This document shows, one piece after another, positions 7,269-17,088 of a stretch of DNA of 64,000 bases (the stretch's first letter is position 1; each line of letters starts with the position of its first letter). The notes under the pieces are model-generated. The model worked only from the letters and a program-made list of their open reading frames with translations. It was not told where the DNA came from and ran no database searches. Both the position numbers and the translations under genes were made by a program. This DNA is from Legionella bononiensis (GTDB taxonomy: Bacteria > Pseudomonadota > Gammaproteobacteria > Legionellales > Legionellaceae). The stretch covers positions 276,863-340,862 of the forward strand of contig NZ_JADOBG010000012.1 in the NCBI RefSeq assembly GCF_016786215.1, written 5' to 3'.

Positions 7269-10007
7269 TTAATTATAAATTTCCTTACAAACAGCCATCA
7301 CTGATTTATTAATCTCCTCACTATTATCAACTCCAGGCTGGAGTATTTTTTGATGCTGTATATGATGAAACTGTCGATAAGCGTTCTTCAAAATGGTCAA
7401 TTGTTCCTTTGTTAACACATGAATAAGAAATAACTGTTCCAGTTGACTCAAGGTATGGGTATATCGAGCAAATCGTGAATCCCCCACATTGAGCACTAAA
7501 AACTGAATTAAAAACTCCAAGTCTAACAAACCACCTCGCGCATGTTTGACAGGATCGAGGTCTTGATGTTGATCAATTTTAGCCCTCATAGCCAATACCT
7601 CTTCCTGTAAGGCAGCCTTTTTTCGAGAGAACATTAAAATCACTTTTTTTAATTGCATAAAATCGTGCTTTATTTTGCGATTTCCAGACACAATTCGCGC
7701 TCTTAATAAAGCCTGATGCTCCCAGGTCCATGCCTGGGATTTTTGATATTCAACGAAGGCATCGATAGGACTTACCAATAAACCGGCAGAACCTGACGGT
7801 CTAAGCCGCGTGTCAACAGAATACAAAACACCGGATTGAGTTCGAGTAGTTAACATATGTAATATTTTCTGAGTTAATCGAGTGATTAAGGCCTCCTCGG
7901 CAGGTTTGGCAGTATGAAGAAAAACCAGATCCAGGTCAGAAGAGTAATTCATTTCCCGACTGCCTAATTTTCCATAAGCAATAATGGCAAAGGACGATTT
8001 TATTTCAGACATCTCCGGATTACGAAGACTTAATTGCTGACAGGCAATATTCATCACCTGAGTTACGATCACTTGAGCGACATCAGCCAAAAACTTGCCA
8101 ATCCGAACCGCATTACTTGAACCATAAAGCTCTGCACGTGCGGCCAATAACCAATTCGTTAATTTAAATTGCCGTAAAATTTCTTCCTGAAGTTCAATAT
8201 CATCTGCGTGAGACAATTGTTCAGTGATTATCAACTCTAATTGTTGACGGGAGTTTGGACGCCAATGTTCCCCTTGATCCAACAAAACTTCCAACAAAAA
8301 CGGTTGATTTACAAATAATGAAGTAATGAATGGACTGTTAGCAAACCAAAACAATAACTCACGTAAGGCTAATGGATTTTCTGTCAATAAAGCCAGGTAA
8401 GCGCTACGGCCTACAATATTTTCCAGCAAATGCATTACCTGTAATAATACTTCATCCGTATTGATAAAATGAGTCAGTTCAGTCAACAACATCACCATAA
8501 ATCGATCCAGCCTGATACGCGCCCCCTGCGATAATCTTCTGCAGCGTGGCCCATGTCTGAATGCATGAATCATTTGGTAGCAATGCTGCGCGTTTTCAAA
8601 CCCCAAACTGGTCAACAGATTAATTGCCATACTCTGTTCTACATGTCCCTGCCAAACACTGGATAGCTGATTTGCCAACACTCTTTTTTCATCTTCATAA
8701 TCATCTACCTTCCCCAGGACTGAATGAAACGAATTGGAGATGATGCGTTGATATTGTTGTAATTTGGCTAATAAATCATCCCATTGAGCATACCCCATAG
8801 CCAATATAATCTGTGTTTGTTTCATCGGTTCATCAGGTAGAGAATGAGTCTGCTGATCACCAAGACTTTGCAGCGCATTTTCCAATTTTCTTAAAAAAAG
8901 ATAGGCTTGTTTTAACGCTTCACTCCGCGGCAACAGTTTTTCCTGTTTTAATACCTCAAGGGCCGCCATCGCATTTTGAACTTGTAAACGGGGTAATCTT
9001 CCCCCACGAATCAATTGAAAATTCTGTATAATAAACTCAACCTCTCTAATGCCGCCCTTCCCTCGTTTAATATCATCAAGTCGAGGATTAAGCTGCACCT
9101 CTCGCTCTATCATTGACTTCATACTACGCAAGGATTCAATGACACTAAAATCAACATAGCGTCTATAAACAAAAGGAAGGATTAATCGGTCAAACCAGGG
9201 AACAGTTTCATTGATGGATTCAGAGATGACTCGAGCCTTGACCATAGCGTATCGCTCCCAATCCCGACCCTGCTCCTGATAATAGGTTTCCATTGCAGCA
9301 AGGCTTGAAACCAAAGGTCCACTATCCCCATTAGGACGAAGTCTTAAATCGACCCTGAATACAAAACCATCTGCAGTGACATTTTGCAAAATATGAATAA
9401 ATTGTTGTACCACTTTGCTAAAAAACTGCTGATTCGATAAGACCTCTTCACCATCTGTAGAACCGGCTTCACCAAACGCAAAAATTAAATCGATGTCCGA
9501 TGAATAGTTCAGTTCCCGTCCACCGAGTTTTCCCATAGCCAGCGCAAATAAATCAACTTCATCGCCCCCTTCATTACGCGGGGTACCATAACGCAGAGAT
9601 AATGAGTACCTGCAATAATGTAAAGCATGTAAAATTATTGCATCAGCACAATCAGACCAGGATCGCATTACCTCTTCAGTATTGGCTATTCCAGCCACCT
9701 CAAGTAGCAATAACCGTAAAAAATGAGTATTACGAAACTGACGTAAATCCCTGAAATAGACTGTCTGAGCAGCCTCTATATTTAATTTATTGATGGCACT
9801 AAAGTAATCCTCGCGGACTAGTAACGAATGGCAGTCATCTTCTTGTAGTAACTGTTCAAGTAACTTTATGTGTCTGCAGGAGTAATCACTAATAAGGAGC
9901 AATTGTTCTACACTATCTTTTAATGGATGATTCACATTCGACACATGCTTTTCAATAAACCATGATTTTGAAGCGATAAGTTCGGAGAATATACTGAGTT
10001 GTGTCAT
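7269..10007 (-). CDS. glnE: Bifunctional glutamine synthetase adenylyltransferase/deadenylase
   Basis: A 912-residue protein close to the usual length of about 945. It controls glutamine synthetase by adding and removing AMP on a tyrosine, in response to PII. Two nucleotidyltransferase cores are present: GGRELNYSSDIDLIFAFGE near residue 160 (deadenylylation half) and GSREMNYSSDLDLVFLH near 680 (adenylylation half). Each is followed by an RLRPNGDSGPLV or RLRPSGSAGLLVS motif and an RGKGGIREVEF or HARGGLLDLEF motif. The ATG at 10007 has only a weak ribosome site; a slightly longer product cannot be excluded. No glnA or glnB lies nearby. Confidence 0.96.
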   Translation of the reverse strand: MTQLSIFSELIASKSWFIEKHVSNVNHPLKDSVEQLLLISDYSCRHIKLLEQLLQEDDCHSLLVREDYFSAINKLNIEAAQTVYFRDLRQFRNTHFLRLLLLEVAGIANTEEVMRSWSDCADAIILHALHYCRYSLSLRYGTPRNEGGDEVDLFALAMGKLGGRELNYSSDIDLIFAFGEAGSTDGEEVLSNQQFFSKVVQQFIHILQNVTADGFVFRVDLRLRPNGDSGPLVSSLAAMETYYQEQGRDWERYAMVKARVISESINETVPWFDRLILPFVYRRYVDFSVIESLRSMKSMIEREVQLNPRLDDIKRGKGGIREVEFIIQNFQLIRGGRLPRLQVQNAMAALEVLKQEKLLPRSEALKQAYLFLRKLENALQSLGDQQTHSLPDEPMKQTQIILAMGYAQWDDLLAKLQQYQRIISNSFHSVLGKVDDYEDEKRVLANQLSSVWQGHVEQSMAINLLTSLGFENAQHCYQMIHAFRHGPRCRRLSQGARIRLDRFMVMLLTELTHFINTDEVLLQVMHLLENIVGRSAYLALLTENPLALRELLFWFANSPFITSLFVNQPFLLEVLLDQGEHWRPNSRQQLELIITEQLSHADDIELQEEILRQFKLTNWLLAARAELYGSSNAVRIGKFLADVAQVIVTQVMNIACQQLSLRNPEMSEIKSSFAIIAYGKLGSREMNYSSDLDLVFLHTAKPAEEALITRLTQKILHMLTTRTQSGVLYSVDTRLRPSGSAGLLVSPIDAFVEYQKSQAWTWEHQALLRARIVSGNRKIKHDFMQLKKVILMFSRKKAALQEEVLAMRAKIDQHQDLDPVKHARGGLLDLEFLIQFLVLNVGDSRFARYTHTLSQLEQLFLIHVLTKEQLTILKNAYRQFHHIQHQKILQPGVDNSEEINKSVMAVCKEIYN

Positions 10008-10262
10008 AAACAGATCTGATTTCTTTAGTAAAGGTAAAGCATAAAGACTACCCTATGACTTGGTTACATTACAACAAACCGTGTTAGTACTTACCGGCTA
10101 ATGCGACAAATAATAATGAATTCAATTGAATCAAAACTAATAAATAATTTATAAACAACCGATACATAGTCTATACATAAATATATAAAGAATAATTAAT
10201 CGCTCACTAATACCACAACTGTATTCTGAGAATTTTCTTAAATTATTTGATGGTTAACTATT

Positions 10263-11687
10263 ATGCCTACCCAAAAAAACTATGACCCGGCTTATACTGA
10301 AGCGTTTAAAAACAATTTTATCGCTCATTTAAAAAATACAAATTTTGCTCCAGGCACAGAAAATCAACCAAGAGAATTAATAGAGCAAGCAAAAGGCAAT
10401 ATAGCCAAACTATCACGAATATTTGATCAATTGCCTCTACCTGTTCTTGATGATACCAGTTTTAGACAAGCTATTAGCGAAGCAGGAAATATCGATGCAT
10501 TTATGCGCCCAATTTTAAACGATATAACGCAAGTACTGCTGAATCCCGATAAAACACGTGTGCAAGATAATGTTATTGCTGCCATTGGAACTAAAGATTA
10601 TGCTGAAATTGTCGGAGGTGAAGTTAACGCTGATGGGAAGGTTGTTCCCAAAAGTGGAGATGAAGAACGCTTTGCTCAAGAAGAAGCTGAAGTTGCACGA
10701 TTAATGACCGCCTCAATAATTGTTAGTTACTCGTTACGTGTTTCAGATTATGTTCTTTCGGACGAAGCGAAAGCCATGCAAAAGCAATGCGACGACCTCT
10801 TCCAAGCAGGAAATCGGTTAAAATCCACTTTAGCATCTCAACAACTGGAAGGATTAAGAATTGACCCTGTTACATTTGACCCTAAAGCAGCTGATATGCT
10901 GATTAAAACACACGAGAGCGCCATACAAAGTGATACTGACTCATCAGCACTGCTCAATTTATACAAGCAGTGTGAATCATTAAGACAAGCGGGTAAATTA
11001 GAAATTGATCACCAAACTCAGGAGTTTACTTCTACAATTATTGCTCCTCTGGATATTATGGCAACTCTATTCACTATGAAAACATTGGAAGAACCTGCGC
11101 CTAAACCCTCTTTGGAAGAAGTGAAACAAAAAGTAGCAGCGCTGGAAGGTCTGGTAGATGCTGCCATTAAGGAACTCAAAGATGCGGCAGCACAATACAG
11201 ACAAGAACATAACATCCCGAACGATACCAAGGTTCCAGCACTGGATAACCCCATTGAGTCAGCTTACCGGCTAAAAAATAAATTAGAAGAAATAAGTGAT
11301 GTCGAAGAAATCTTTCCGGATGCGAGCGATGATACCAAAAGAGATAAAATCGAAAAAATCTACAATAATGCCATTAATCAATTTTCAACCGATGTCCAAC
11401 AAGATGTGCTCAAAGCGAAGCCACCAGCGCCTCTGATGAGCGTAGTTCTTCGGCTTTTGCGCTCCATATTCACACTAAGTTTCAGTCTGACTACTGAATC
11501 TGAAAAGGCAGATCAACGACGCTTCGAACAAGAGTCTAAAATAATTGAGGATATTTCTGCTCTAAAGAGCAAGTTGCCTCAAGATCCTTCACCCGAAGTA
11601 CAATCGCCCACTCAGTCGGAAGATCTGACAGCATCCATGGAAAATCCCGATCCAGACTCCTCTGCCACCAGTTCGCACACAATTTGA
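10263..11687 (+). CDS. Orphan Legionella protein, possible effector
   Basis: A 474-residue, mostly helical, soluble protein that I do not recognise, with no signal peptide. Repeated charged helices run through most of it (NLYKQCESLRQAGKLEID, EEVKQKVAALEGLVDAAIK). A short hydrophobic segment lies near residue 393-410 (LMSVVLRLLRSIFTLSFSL). The last 40 residues are rich in Ser, Glu, Asp and Pro (EDLTASMENPDPDSSATSS), a composition typical of Dot/Icm translocation signals. There is no clear ribosome site before the ATG. It is divergent from glnE, with a 255-base AT-rich gap holding both promoters. Effector status is inference. Confidence 0.6.
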   Translation: MPTQKNYDPAYTEAFKNNFIAHLKNTNFAPGTENQPRELIEQAKGNIAKLSRIFDQLPLPVLDDTSFRQAISEAGNIDAFMRPILNDITQVLLNPDKTRVQDNVIAAIGTKDYAEIVGGEVNADGKVVPKSGDEERFAQEEAEVARLMTASIIVSYSLRVSDYVLSDEAKAMQKQCDDLFQAGNRLKSTLASQQLEGLRIDPVTFDPKAADMLIKTHESAIQSDTDSSALLNLYKQCESLRQAGKLEIDHQTQEFTSTIIAPLDIMATLFTMKTLEEPAPKPSLEEVKQKVAALEGLVDAAIKELKDAAAQYRQEHNIPNDTKVPALDNPIESAYRLKNKLEEISDVEEIFPDASDDTKRDKIEKIYNNAINQFSTDVQQDVLKAKPPAPLMSVVLRLLRSIFTLSFSLTTESEKADQRRFEQESKIIEDISALKSKLPQDPSPEVQSPTQSEDLTASMENPDPDSSATSSHTI

Positions 11688-11996
11688 ACGCAGCTTCCCA
11701 CCTTCGCAGGGTATTAAGCGACTTTCAATCAGATGAGATAGATATTAACCAGCAGAATATTTAATTGCCTGGATTCCTCGACGCGAAATCAGTGAAGAAA
11801 ACCTTTTAAAAAATGCACACTAAGATAAATCAATGTGTTTTTAAAATTGCTCAATAAAACAGCTGGGATCGAATGTTATTGATTTAATTTTATTTATTTC
11901 TGAGAATAATGATAGAAATCCAATTTTTTTTGTTTCACATCCTGGTATTCTCGTTATACTCTATAACTAGAATGAATCATTTAGCGAAAACCCAAA
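11688..11996 (+). other. AT-rich intergenic region
   Basis: About 310 bases between two plus-strand genes. It must hold the end of the upstream transcript and the promoter of the binding-protein gene (CTCGTTATACTCTATAACT near 11950-11968 includes a TATACT -10 candidate). No repeat, tRNA or small gene seen. Confidence 0.5.
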
Positions 11997-12746
11997 ATGA
12001 ACTTATTTCGTCACTTAATCCTGATTACCTTCCTGTTTCTGATGTCTCCATTACATGCAATAGGAGAACCCTTAAACGTCGGTATTGATAGTTATACACC
12101 GCCGTTTGTCATGGAAGGACAAAATAATGAATACTACGGCTTTGATATTGATATGATTACGTCTCTTTGTAAAATAATGAAACGTACCTGCACTTTTGTT
12201 CCCATGCGATTTGAAGATTTATTAGCTGCTGTTGAAAGTAAAAAAGTGGACATTGCAGTCAGTGCAATCACAATTACTGCGGAACGTTCTAAAAAGGTAG
12301 GGTTCAGTGCCCCGTATTTATTAAGTTACTCACGATTTCTAACGAACCATACAGAGGAAGCTCATCAAGCATTTAGCCTGCAATTACTCAAAGATAAAAA
12401 AATTGGCGTTGTAGTGGCTACTGTTTTTAAAGACCAAATCAAAGACATGGGAATCATTAATCCTACAGTAATTGAATATCCCAATACCGAAGTTATGCTT
12501 GAAGATTTAAAAAAAGGTAAGATAGATTGCGTCTTATTTGATAATCCTACAGCATTATACTGGGCTGCCAACTCATCCGGCGCGTTTATAGTCATAGGAA
12601 AACCCTATTTGTACGGGTTTGGACTGGGCATAGCGGTTAATCAAACAGAGAATAATTTACTGGAATCAGTGAATCAAGCGTTGAAACAGTATGAACTTTC
12701 CAAGGAATTCAAATTATCGTATAGCCGATATATTGAAAGTTTCTAA
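11997..12746 (+). CDS. Periplasmic amino-acid-binding protein (SBP family 3)
   Basis: A 249-residue exported protein. A signal peptide (MNLFRHLILITFLFLMSPLHAIG) precedes the fold of extracellular solute-binding family 3: LNVGIDSYTPPFVM, GFDIDMITSLCKIM, FEDLLAAVESKKVDIAVSA, and the hallmark TITAERSKKVGFSAPYL. Family members bind polar amino acids such as glutamine or arginine and deliver them to an ABC permease. No permease or ATPase gene is adjacent, so it is an orphan receptor here and its ligand cannot be assigned. The TAERSKK-F-PY signature is intact, so ligand binding is likely retained. Confidence 0.88.
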   Translation: MNLFRHLILITFLFLMSPLHAIGEPLNVGIDSYTPPFVMEGQNNEYYGFDIDMITSLCKIMKRTCTFVPMRFEDLLAAVESKKVDIAVSAITITAERSKKVGFSAPYLLSYSRFLTNHTEEAHQAFSLQLLKDKKIGVVVATVFKDQIKDMGIINPTVIEYPNTEVMLEDLKKGKIDCVLFDNPTALYWAANSSGAFIVIGKPYLYGFGLGIAVNQTENNLLESVNQALKQYELSKEFKLSYSRYIESF

Positions 12747-12764
12747 ATGACAGTAATTCAAAAA

Positions 12765-12798
12765 GCCATTCTCAGCAAATGCACATTGAGAATGGCCT
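12765..12798 (+). terminator. Hairpin after the binding-protein gene
   Basis: GCCATTCTCA (12766-12775) pairs exactly with TGAGAATGGC (12788-12797) around a 12-base loop, 19 bases after the stop. A T-rich stretch follows only after some 20 bases, so the intrinsic terminator is of moderate quality. Confidence 0.55.
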
Positions 12799-12883
12799 CG
12801 GATTCAGTGTTGTTCCTTTTATTTATTCACGGGTGACAACTCTGGAGCACTAAGCCCATGAACCCTGTTGTACACTCTTAAGG

Positions 12884-13150
12884 CTAGTGTAAAGTTTGGC
12901 CTTGAGTAATACAACGGCTTATAACTTGTCGGGTAACAAAATCACCCTGGCTCGCGCCATACATTGATGAAAAGTGCTTGGCTAAAATTACCACCCAACC
13001 TGATAAACGAAAATTCATTCTTTTTTCGATTTGATCCACTACAATTTCAAAAAGTCCCAATGAATCGCTCTCGCGATCATTAGCGTACTCTTCCATAATC
13101 ACTCGAGCAGTCTGCAAATCTCTGTCTCTGGTAGGCCAATTTTGACTCAT
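12884..13150 (-). CDS. Small conserved-looking protein of unknown function
   Basis: An 88-residue soluble protein starting at an ATG with AGGGAG eight bases upstream, which makes the gene credible despite its size. The sequence is helical with a balanced composition (RDLQTARVIMEEYAND, FRLSGWVVILAKHFSSMYG) and no signal peptide. I do not recognise the family. It is convergent with the binding-protein gene and divergent from rpe, so it is probably monocistronic. Confidence 0.6.
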   Translation of the reverse strand: MSQNWPTRDRDLQTARVIMEEYANDRESDSLGLFEIVVDQIEKRMNFRLSGWVVILAKHFSSMYGASQGDFVTRQVISRCITQGQTLH

Positions 13151-13398
13151 AAAACACTCCCTAAAAACATGAGTTGGGTCACAATAATTTCCACTAGATG
13201 GGGGTAACTTTTAAAATTACAAGGGCAGAAATCAGTTAATATTATGCCATATCTTGAACAAATACTCAATACTCTGGTTAAACATTGCACTAAACCCATC
13301 AGGTATTGAATCTCCTGATTCATAGAATCAGAGTGTTTATCTGGAATGTTATTCGCAGACAGCATATGATATACACACAGTATCTTTATTGAAATGAC

Positions 13399-14055
13399 AT
13401 GATGATTTACCAAATTTTACCCTCCCTCCTTTCTGCTGATATGACTCGAATCGGAGATGAGGTAGAGTCAGTGATGAGCGCTGGTGCTGATTTTATTCAT
13501 TTTGACGTCATGGATAATCATTATGTACCAAACTTAACCTTTGGACCCACTTTTTGTGAAGCCTTGGTGAAACGATTTCCCAATGTACCTATTGACGTGC
13601 ACCTGATGGTAACCCCGGTAGACGCACTGATTGAATCATTTGCCAAAGCAGGAGCCAAAAGGATCAGCATCCATCCTGATGCAACAATACATTTGGACAG
13701 AAGTTTGCAATTAATTAAAACTCTGGGCTGTGAAGCAGGTTTGGTACTTAATCCCGCAACAACCATTGGTTGCCTGACCTGGTGTGTACATCAGCTTGAT
13801 TTTGTCCTCGTTATGACGGTTAACCCTGGTTTTGGCGGACAAAAATTGATTCCAGAAGTGATCAACAAAATTACCCGGATACATCAGCTCTACCCCCAAC
13901 TCGACCTTTGTGTCGATGGCGGGGTGACTACAAAAAACATTGCTGAGCTGGCACGAGCAGGCGCAAACCAATTTGTTGCCGGTTCTGCTATATTCAATAG
14001 CACCAGTTACCATGAAACCATAAAAAGTATGCGTGAAGAATTAGCTGACATTTGA
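13399..14055 (+). CDS. rpe: Ribulose-phosphate 3-epimerase
   Basis: A 218-residue TIM-barrel enzyme interconverting ribulose 5-phosphate and xylulose 5-phosphate in the pentose phosphate pathway. Conserved blocks are present: ILPSLLSADM, HFDVMDNHYVPNLTFGP (metal-binding His and Asp), DVHLMV, MTVNPGFGGQ and the phosphate-binding CVDGGVT with ...FVAGSAIF. Length is normal. Two consecutive ATG codons start the frame; no strong ribosome site is visible. The lytic transglycosylase gene begins 41 bases after the stop and may be co-transcribed. Confidence 0.97.
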   Translation: MMIYQILPSLLSADMTRIGDEVESVMSAGADFIHFDVMDNHYVPNLTFGPTFCEALVKRFPNVPIDVHLMVTPVDALIESFAKAGAKRISIHPDATIHLDRSLQLIKTLGCEAGLVLNPATTIGCLTWCVHQLDFVLVMTVNPGFGGQKLIPEVINKITRIHQLYPQLDLCVDGGVTTKNIAELARAGANQFVAGSAIFNSTSYHETIKSMREELADI

Positions 14056-14096
14056 TCTGTACCTGCTTTATTCATTCAGGTTTTACAAGAGGACCT

Positions 14097-15878
14097 ATGA
14101 ACAAAATTATTGCACTGTTGTGTGGACTGATTTGGACCTGTTCTGCTTTTGCATTATCAGGTCAGGCCTATATGGATCGATTCAACACGTTTATGGCCTG
14201 GTACCAGAATCTCCCTATTAATCCACCACCAGAATTCCTTGAGTTTGTAAAAGGAACAACCCCTCTTTCCAATAAATTGCGTGATAAATGGCTTTATGAA
14301 TTAGCCAGAACCAAGGATTGGGCAAATTACGTGAGCTATTATCAGCCCACTAACGACATCAATTTGATGTGTTATGACCAAATTGCAAAATTTAATTTAG
14401 GAATGGATAAAGAAGCTTTACAAGAATCTGCTCCTATCTGGTTAACAGGTGATTCACGTCCCGCTGCCTGTAATACGTTGTTTGATTTAATGCTAAAAAA
14501 TGATAATTTCGATCAAAACCTAATCACTCAACGCATCGCGCTTGCTCTTGATAAACGAAATATCCAATTGGCGCGATATCTTTTAAAACAATATAAACTA
14601 CCTCATGATACTGAAATACAATCATTGACAAACATCCAACAGAATCCTGCAAACATTAACAAATTAACTCCCGGAGAAGTAAATGGTCAATTGTATCTCT
14701 ATGGGTTAAAACGAATGGTGTCCATGAACATGGATAAAGCCATAACCTTTTGGCAACAGGTAAAAACCAACAAAGTTTTGAATGAATCCCAAAAACAGGC
14801 TTTTTTAGCCCATGTAGCGCTCTATAAAGCCATGCGAAACCATGAAGACGCACTGGAATGGTTTGCCAAAGTAAAACCACAATATTATAACGATGTACTG
14901 GTGGATTGGCAGATCCGTTTTGCGCTAAAAAATCATGACTGGGAACATGTGGCCCAATTTATAAATAGTTCCAAAAATAAAGACACACCGTGCTGGCAAT
15001 ATTGGCTTGCCCGCGCGCTTGAAGCACAGGGAAATAAAGCAGAGGCAAGGGCAATTTATGAGTCATTAGCCAAAAGCAGACAATACTATGGTTTTCTTGC
15101 CAGTATACGTTTAAAGAAAACACCTAACTTTGAAAATGAAAAGGCAACAACCAGTTTGTCAGCCTTGAAACCTTATCAACCCATTATCGATCAAGTTAAA
15201 TCACTGTACCTGTCGAAACAAACGGCTGAAGCAAGTCGGTTACTTAATGATTTCATTAGTGAACTGCCTAAAGAAGAGGCGAGCGCCTTGGTGTATTGGG
15301 TTGACAGTGAACTGGGATGGCATGGTAAATCAGTTTATTTAAGTAATAATGAAACACTCAACAATCAACTTAGTCTGAGATTCCCTCTTGCCTATAAGGG
15401 CACAGTTAAAGCTTATGCAAACCAATACTCTGTCCCTGCAGAATTTGTCTATGCGATAATCCGTCAGGAAAGTGGATTCAGAGAAGATGTAGTCTCATCC
15501 GCAGGAGCCAGAGGGTTAATGCAGGTTATGCCTCAAACTGCCAGCGTTGTCTCTAAAATGAGTAAAATTCAATATAATGATCAAAAACAATTATTTATGT
15601 CGCACAAAAACATCAATATTGGTATTGCGTACCTCCAGCAACTGACCAAAAGATTCAGCAATCATCCTGTACTGGTGGCCGCGGCATACAATGCCGGACC
15701 CAGACAAGTCGTATATTGGTTAAAGAACCATCCTCCAAAGGAGATTGATGTATGGATAGAAACCTTGCCCTGGCAGGAAACGAGAAATTATTTGAAGAAT
15801 GTCATGGCATTTTACGTTGTTTATCAATACAGGCTCAATCAAAAACCTAATTTAAATAAATTTTTGGCACCATTGTGA
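14097..15878 (+). CDS. slt: Soluble lytic murein transglycosylase
   Basis: A 593-residue periplasmic enzyme that cleaves the MurNAc-GlcNAc bond of peptidoglycan to a 1,6-anhydro product. I start it at the ATG at 14097 because AGAGG lies seven bases upstream and a signal peptide follows at once (MNKIIALLCGLIWTCSAFA). Residues about 25-430 form the helical superhelix typical of Slt70. The catalytic SLT domain is C-terminal: FVYAIIRQESGFREDVVSSA with the catalytic Glu, ARGLMQVMPQTA, NINIGIAYLQQL, and VAAAYNAGP. Recycling or remodelling of the cell wall is the expected role. Confidence 0.95.
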   Translation: MNKIIALLCGLIWTCSAFALSGQAYMDRFNTFMAWYQNLPINPPPEFLEFVKGTTPLSNKLRDKWLYELARTKDWANYVSYYQPTNDINLMCYDQIAKFNLGMDKEALQESAPIWLTGDSRPAACNTLFDLMLKNDNFDQNLITQRIALALDKRNIQLARYLLKQYKLPHDTEIQSLTNIQQNPANINKLTPGEVNGQLYLYGLKRMVSMNMDKAITFWQQVKTNKVLNESQKQAFLAHVALYKAMRNHEDALEWFAKVKPQYYNDVLVDWQIRFALKNHDWEHVAQFINSSKNKDTPCWQYWLARALEAQGNKAEARAIYESLAKSRQYYGFLASIRLKKTPNFENEKATTSLSALKPYQPIIDQVKSLYLSKQTAEASRLLNDFISELPKEEASALVYWVDSELGWHGKSVYLSNNETLNNQLSLRFPLAYKGTVKAYANQYSVPAEFVYAIIRQESGFREDVVSSAGARGLMQVMPQTASVVSKMSKIQYNDQKQLFMSHKNINIGIAYLQQLTKRFSNHPVLVAAAYNAGPRQVVYWLKNHPPKEIDVWIETLPWQETRNYLKNVMAFYVVYQYRLNQKPNLNKFLAPL

Positions 15879-15891
15879 CTCAATCAGAAGT

Positions 15892-15969
15892 CCCGCGAAG
15901 CGGGCTCCGATTAAAATGTACTATGCTGCGCATAGGCTTCCCGGATTGCGCTATGCTTCATCTGGGCTT
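15892..15969. repeat. CCCGCGAAGCGGG-type repeat, copy 1
   Basis: A 78-base element beginning with the dyad CCCGCGAAGCGGG and followed by CCGATTAAAA and CTGCGCATAGGC; a diverged second copy in the same orientation is at 16143-16222. Confidence 0.8.
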
Positions 15970-15994
15970 GTATCTTTAAATGGTAAGCAAAAAA

Positions 15995-16046
15995 GCAAGC
16001 GTAGCAACTGCCTTGAATGAAAATTCAAGACAGTTGCTACGCTTGC
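15995..16046. repeat. Near-perfect 52-base hairpin
   Basis: GCAAGCGTAGCAACTG pairs with CAGTTGCTACGCTTGC and, after one mismatch, CTTGAAT pairs with ATTCAAG around a GAAA tetraloop: 23 base pairs with one mismatch. It sits between two copies of another repeat in the slt-DUF2165 gap. Confidence 0.85.
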
Positions 16047-16142
16047 TTGCTTTCAGTGTTACCTATTATCCCGGTTTATACTCAGCTGATCCCTTCTCCC
16101 TTTTTAAGGGAGAAGGGTTAGGGATGAGGGTTACGGTTCAAC

Positions 16143-16222
16143 CCCGCGAAGCGGGCACCGATTAAAAAGGTACCATACTGCGCATAGGCCTCCCGGATTT
16201 CGCTGTGATTCATCCAGGCTTC
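16143..16222. repeat. CCCGCGAAGCGGG-type repeat, copy 2
   Basis: Diverged copy of the element at 15892-15969. Just upstream, at about 16090-16130, is a member of the CTTCTCCC...GGGAGAAGG family that recurs near 63536-64000. Confidence 0.75.
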
Positions 16223-16257
16223 TTTTGATTTGACAGCTATGAGCCAAAGCTCGTCCG

Positions 16258-16746
16258 TTACTCGTCTTTAATCACTAAATAAATCAAAATCGCCAAGATC
16301 ATAATAAATATGTGAAATGCCGTTGTTATCGCATTATTCAGCATGGGAGACATCCACATGCCAAACCATTCGCCACCAATGGACATAAACACAACCTGCC
16401 AGGTTACAAATCCTAATGTCAAACCAGCTACTGACCAGTTTTTGGCGTGATTAAATACAGAAGCCTCTTTTTTTCTTGCACGAAAAAGCTTCCAGGCTCC
16501 TAGCGCGCAAAGGAGGGTGGTTAATGTCTCTAACGTAATAATACCCATATAAGCTGCGTGCTGAAGCTCAGGGCTTGTAATGGCTCTATAGGTAATTTTC
16601 GAACCAGGGAATACATCCTTCATCGATAATGCTTTTTCTACGGCAGGTAGATTCGTGCCATAATCAGTAATATTCCCAAAGGCTGTTAACAGGCAATAAA
16701 AAGCAACTGCCGCTACAAGTACAATTTTTGATAACCGTATCATCAT
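16258..16746 (-). CDS. DUF2165-family small integral membrane protein
   Basis: A 162-residue inner-membrane protein with four hydrophobic helices (IVLVAAVAFYCLLTAFGNI, MGIITLETLTTLLCALGAW, WSVAGLTLGFVTWQVVF, FHIFIMILAILIYLVI). The N-terminal RLSKI...TDYGTN motif and the later ITYRAITSP and GGEWFGMWMS segments match the DUF2165 family as I recall it. Its function is unknown. The ATG pair at the start is followed directly by a basic residue and the first helix, so the start is convincing. It is transcribed alone, convergent with slt across the repeat-rich gap. Confidence 0.75.
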   Translation of the reverse strand: MMIRLSKIVLVAAVAFYCLLTAFGNITDYGTNLPAVEKALSMKDVFPGSKITYRAITSPELQHAAYMGIITLETLTTLLCALGAWKLFRARKKEASVFNHAKNWSVAGLTLGFVTWQVVFMSIGGEWFGMWMSPMLNNAITTAFHIFIMILAILIYLVIKDE

Positions 16747-17088
16747 AATTCCATCCTATTGATATCATTAACAATCCATCTATTTTAACTATACAACTTT
16801 AACTTGAAATCCACCAAAATTATTCGTAAATAAATTTAGTATCTGTTGATACTGCATCAAATAGTTCCCAACATCCCTCGAACAAGTCCTGAGAGATACT
16901 CACTTTTTAAATATGCTTATAAATAAATCCTGATTTAAACATTTTATATAGCCAGTGAACGTTTCATAAATTCGACCCCAAATAAATCCAGATAAATTGA
17001 TTAGGTCCGTTGTTAAGTGAGTTTTTTTAACATAAGATGATTTTGGAATGGTATCTATGTGCAATTGTTAATAGTTAAAGGAATAATT
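16747..17088. other. Divergent intergenic region
   Basis: About 340 AT-rich bases between a minus-strand gene and a plus-strand gene. It must contain both promoters. No repeat of the window's families, no RNA gene and no convincing small frame seen. Confidence 0.45.

Noticed and set aside
10230..10262. Possible PmrA box before the gene at 10263 (CTTAAATTA ... GGTTAACTATT)
   Set aside because: Half-sites are imperfect and the spacing is wrong; not supportable.
13147..13413. 88-codon frame on the minus strand whose stop overlaps the start of the gene at 13150 (ATGA)
   Set aside because: It overlaps the rpe start, has no ribosome site and reads as low-quality protein; the ATGA overlap may be chance.
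15980..16165. 61-codon frame on the plus strand
   Set aside because: It runs through the large hairpin and a dispersed repeat; no ribosome site.
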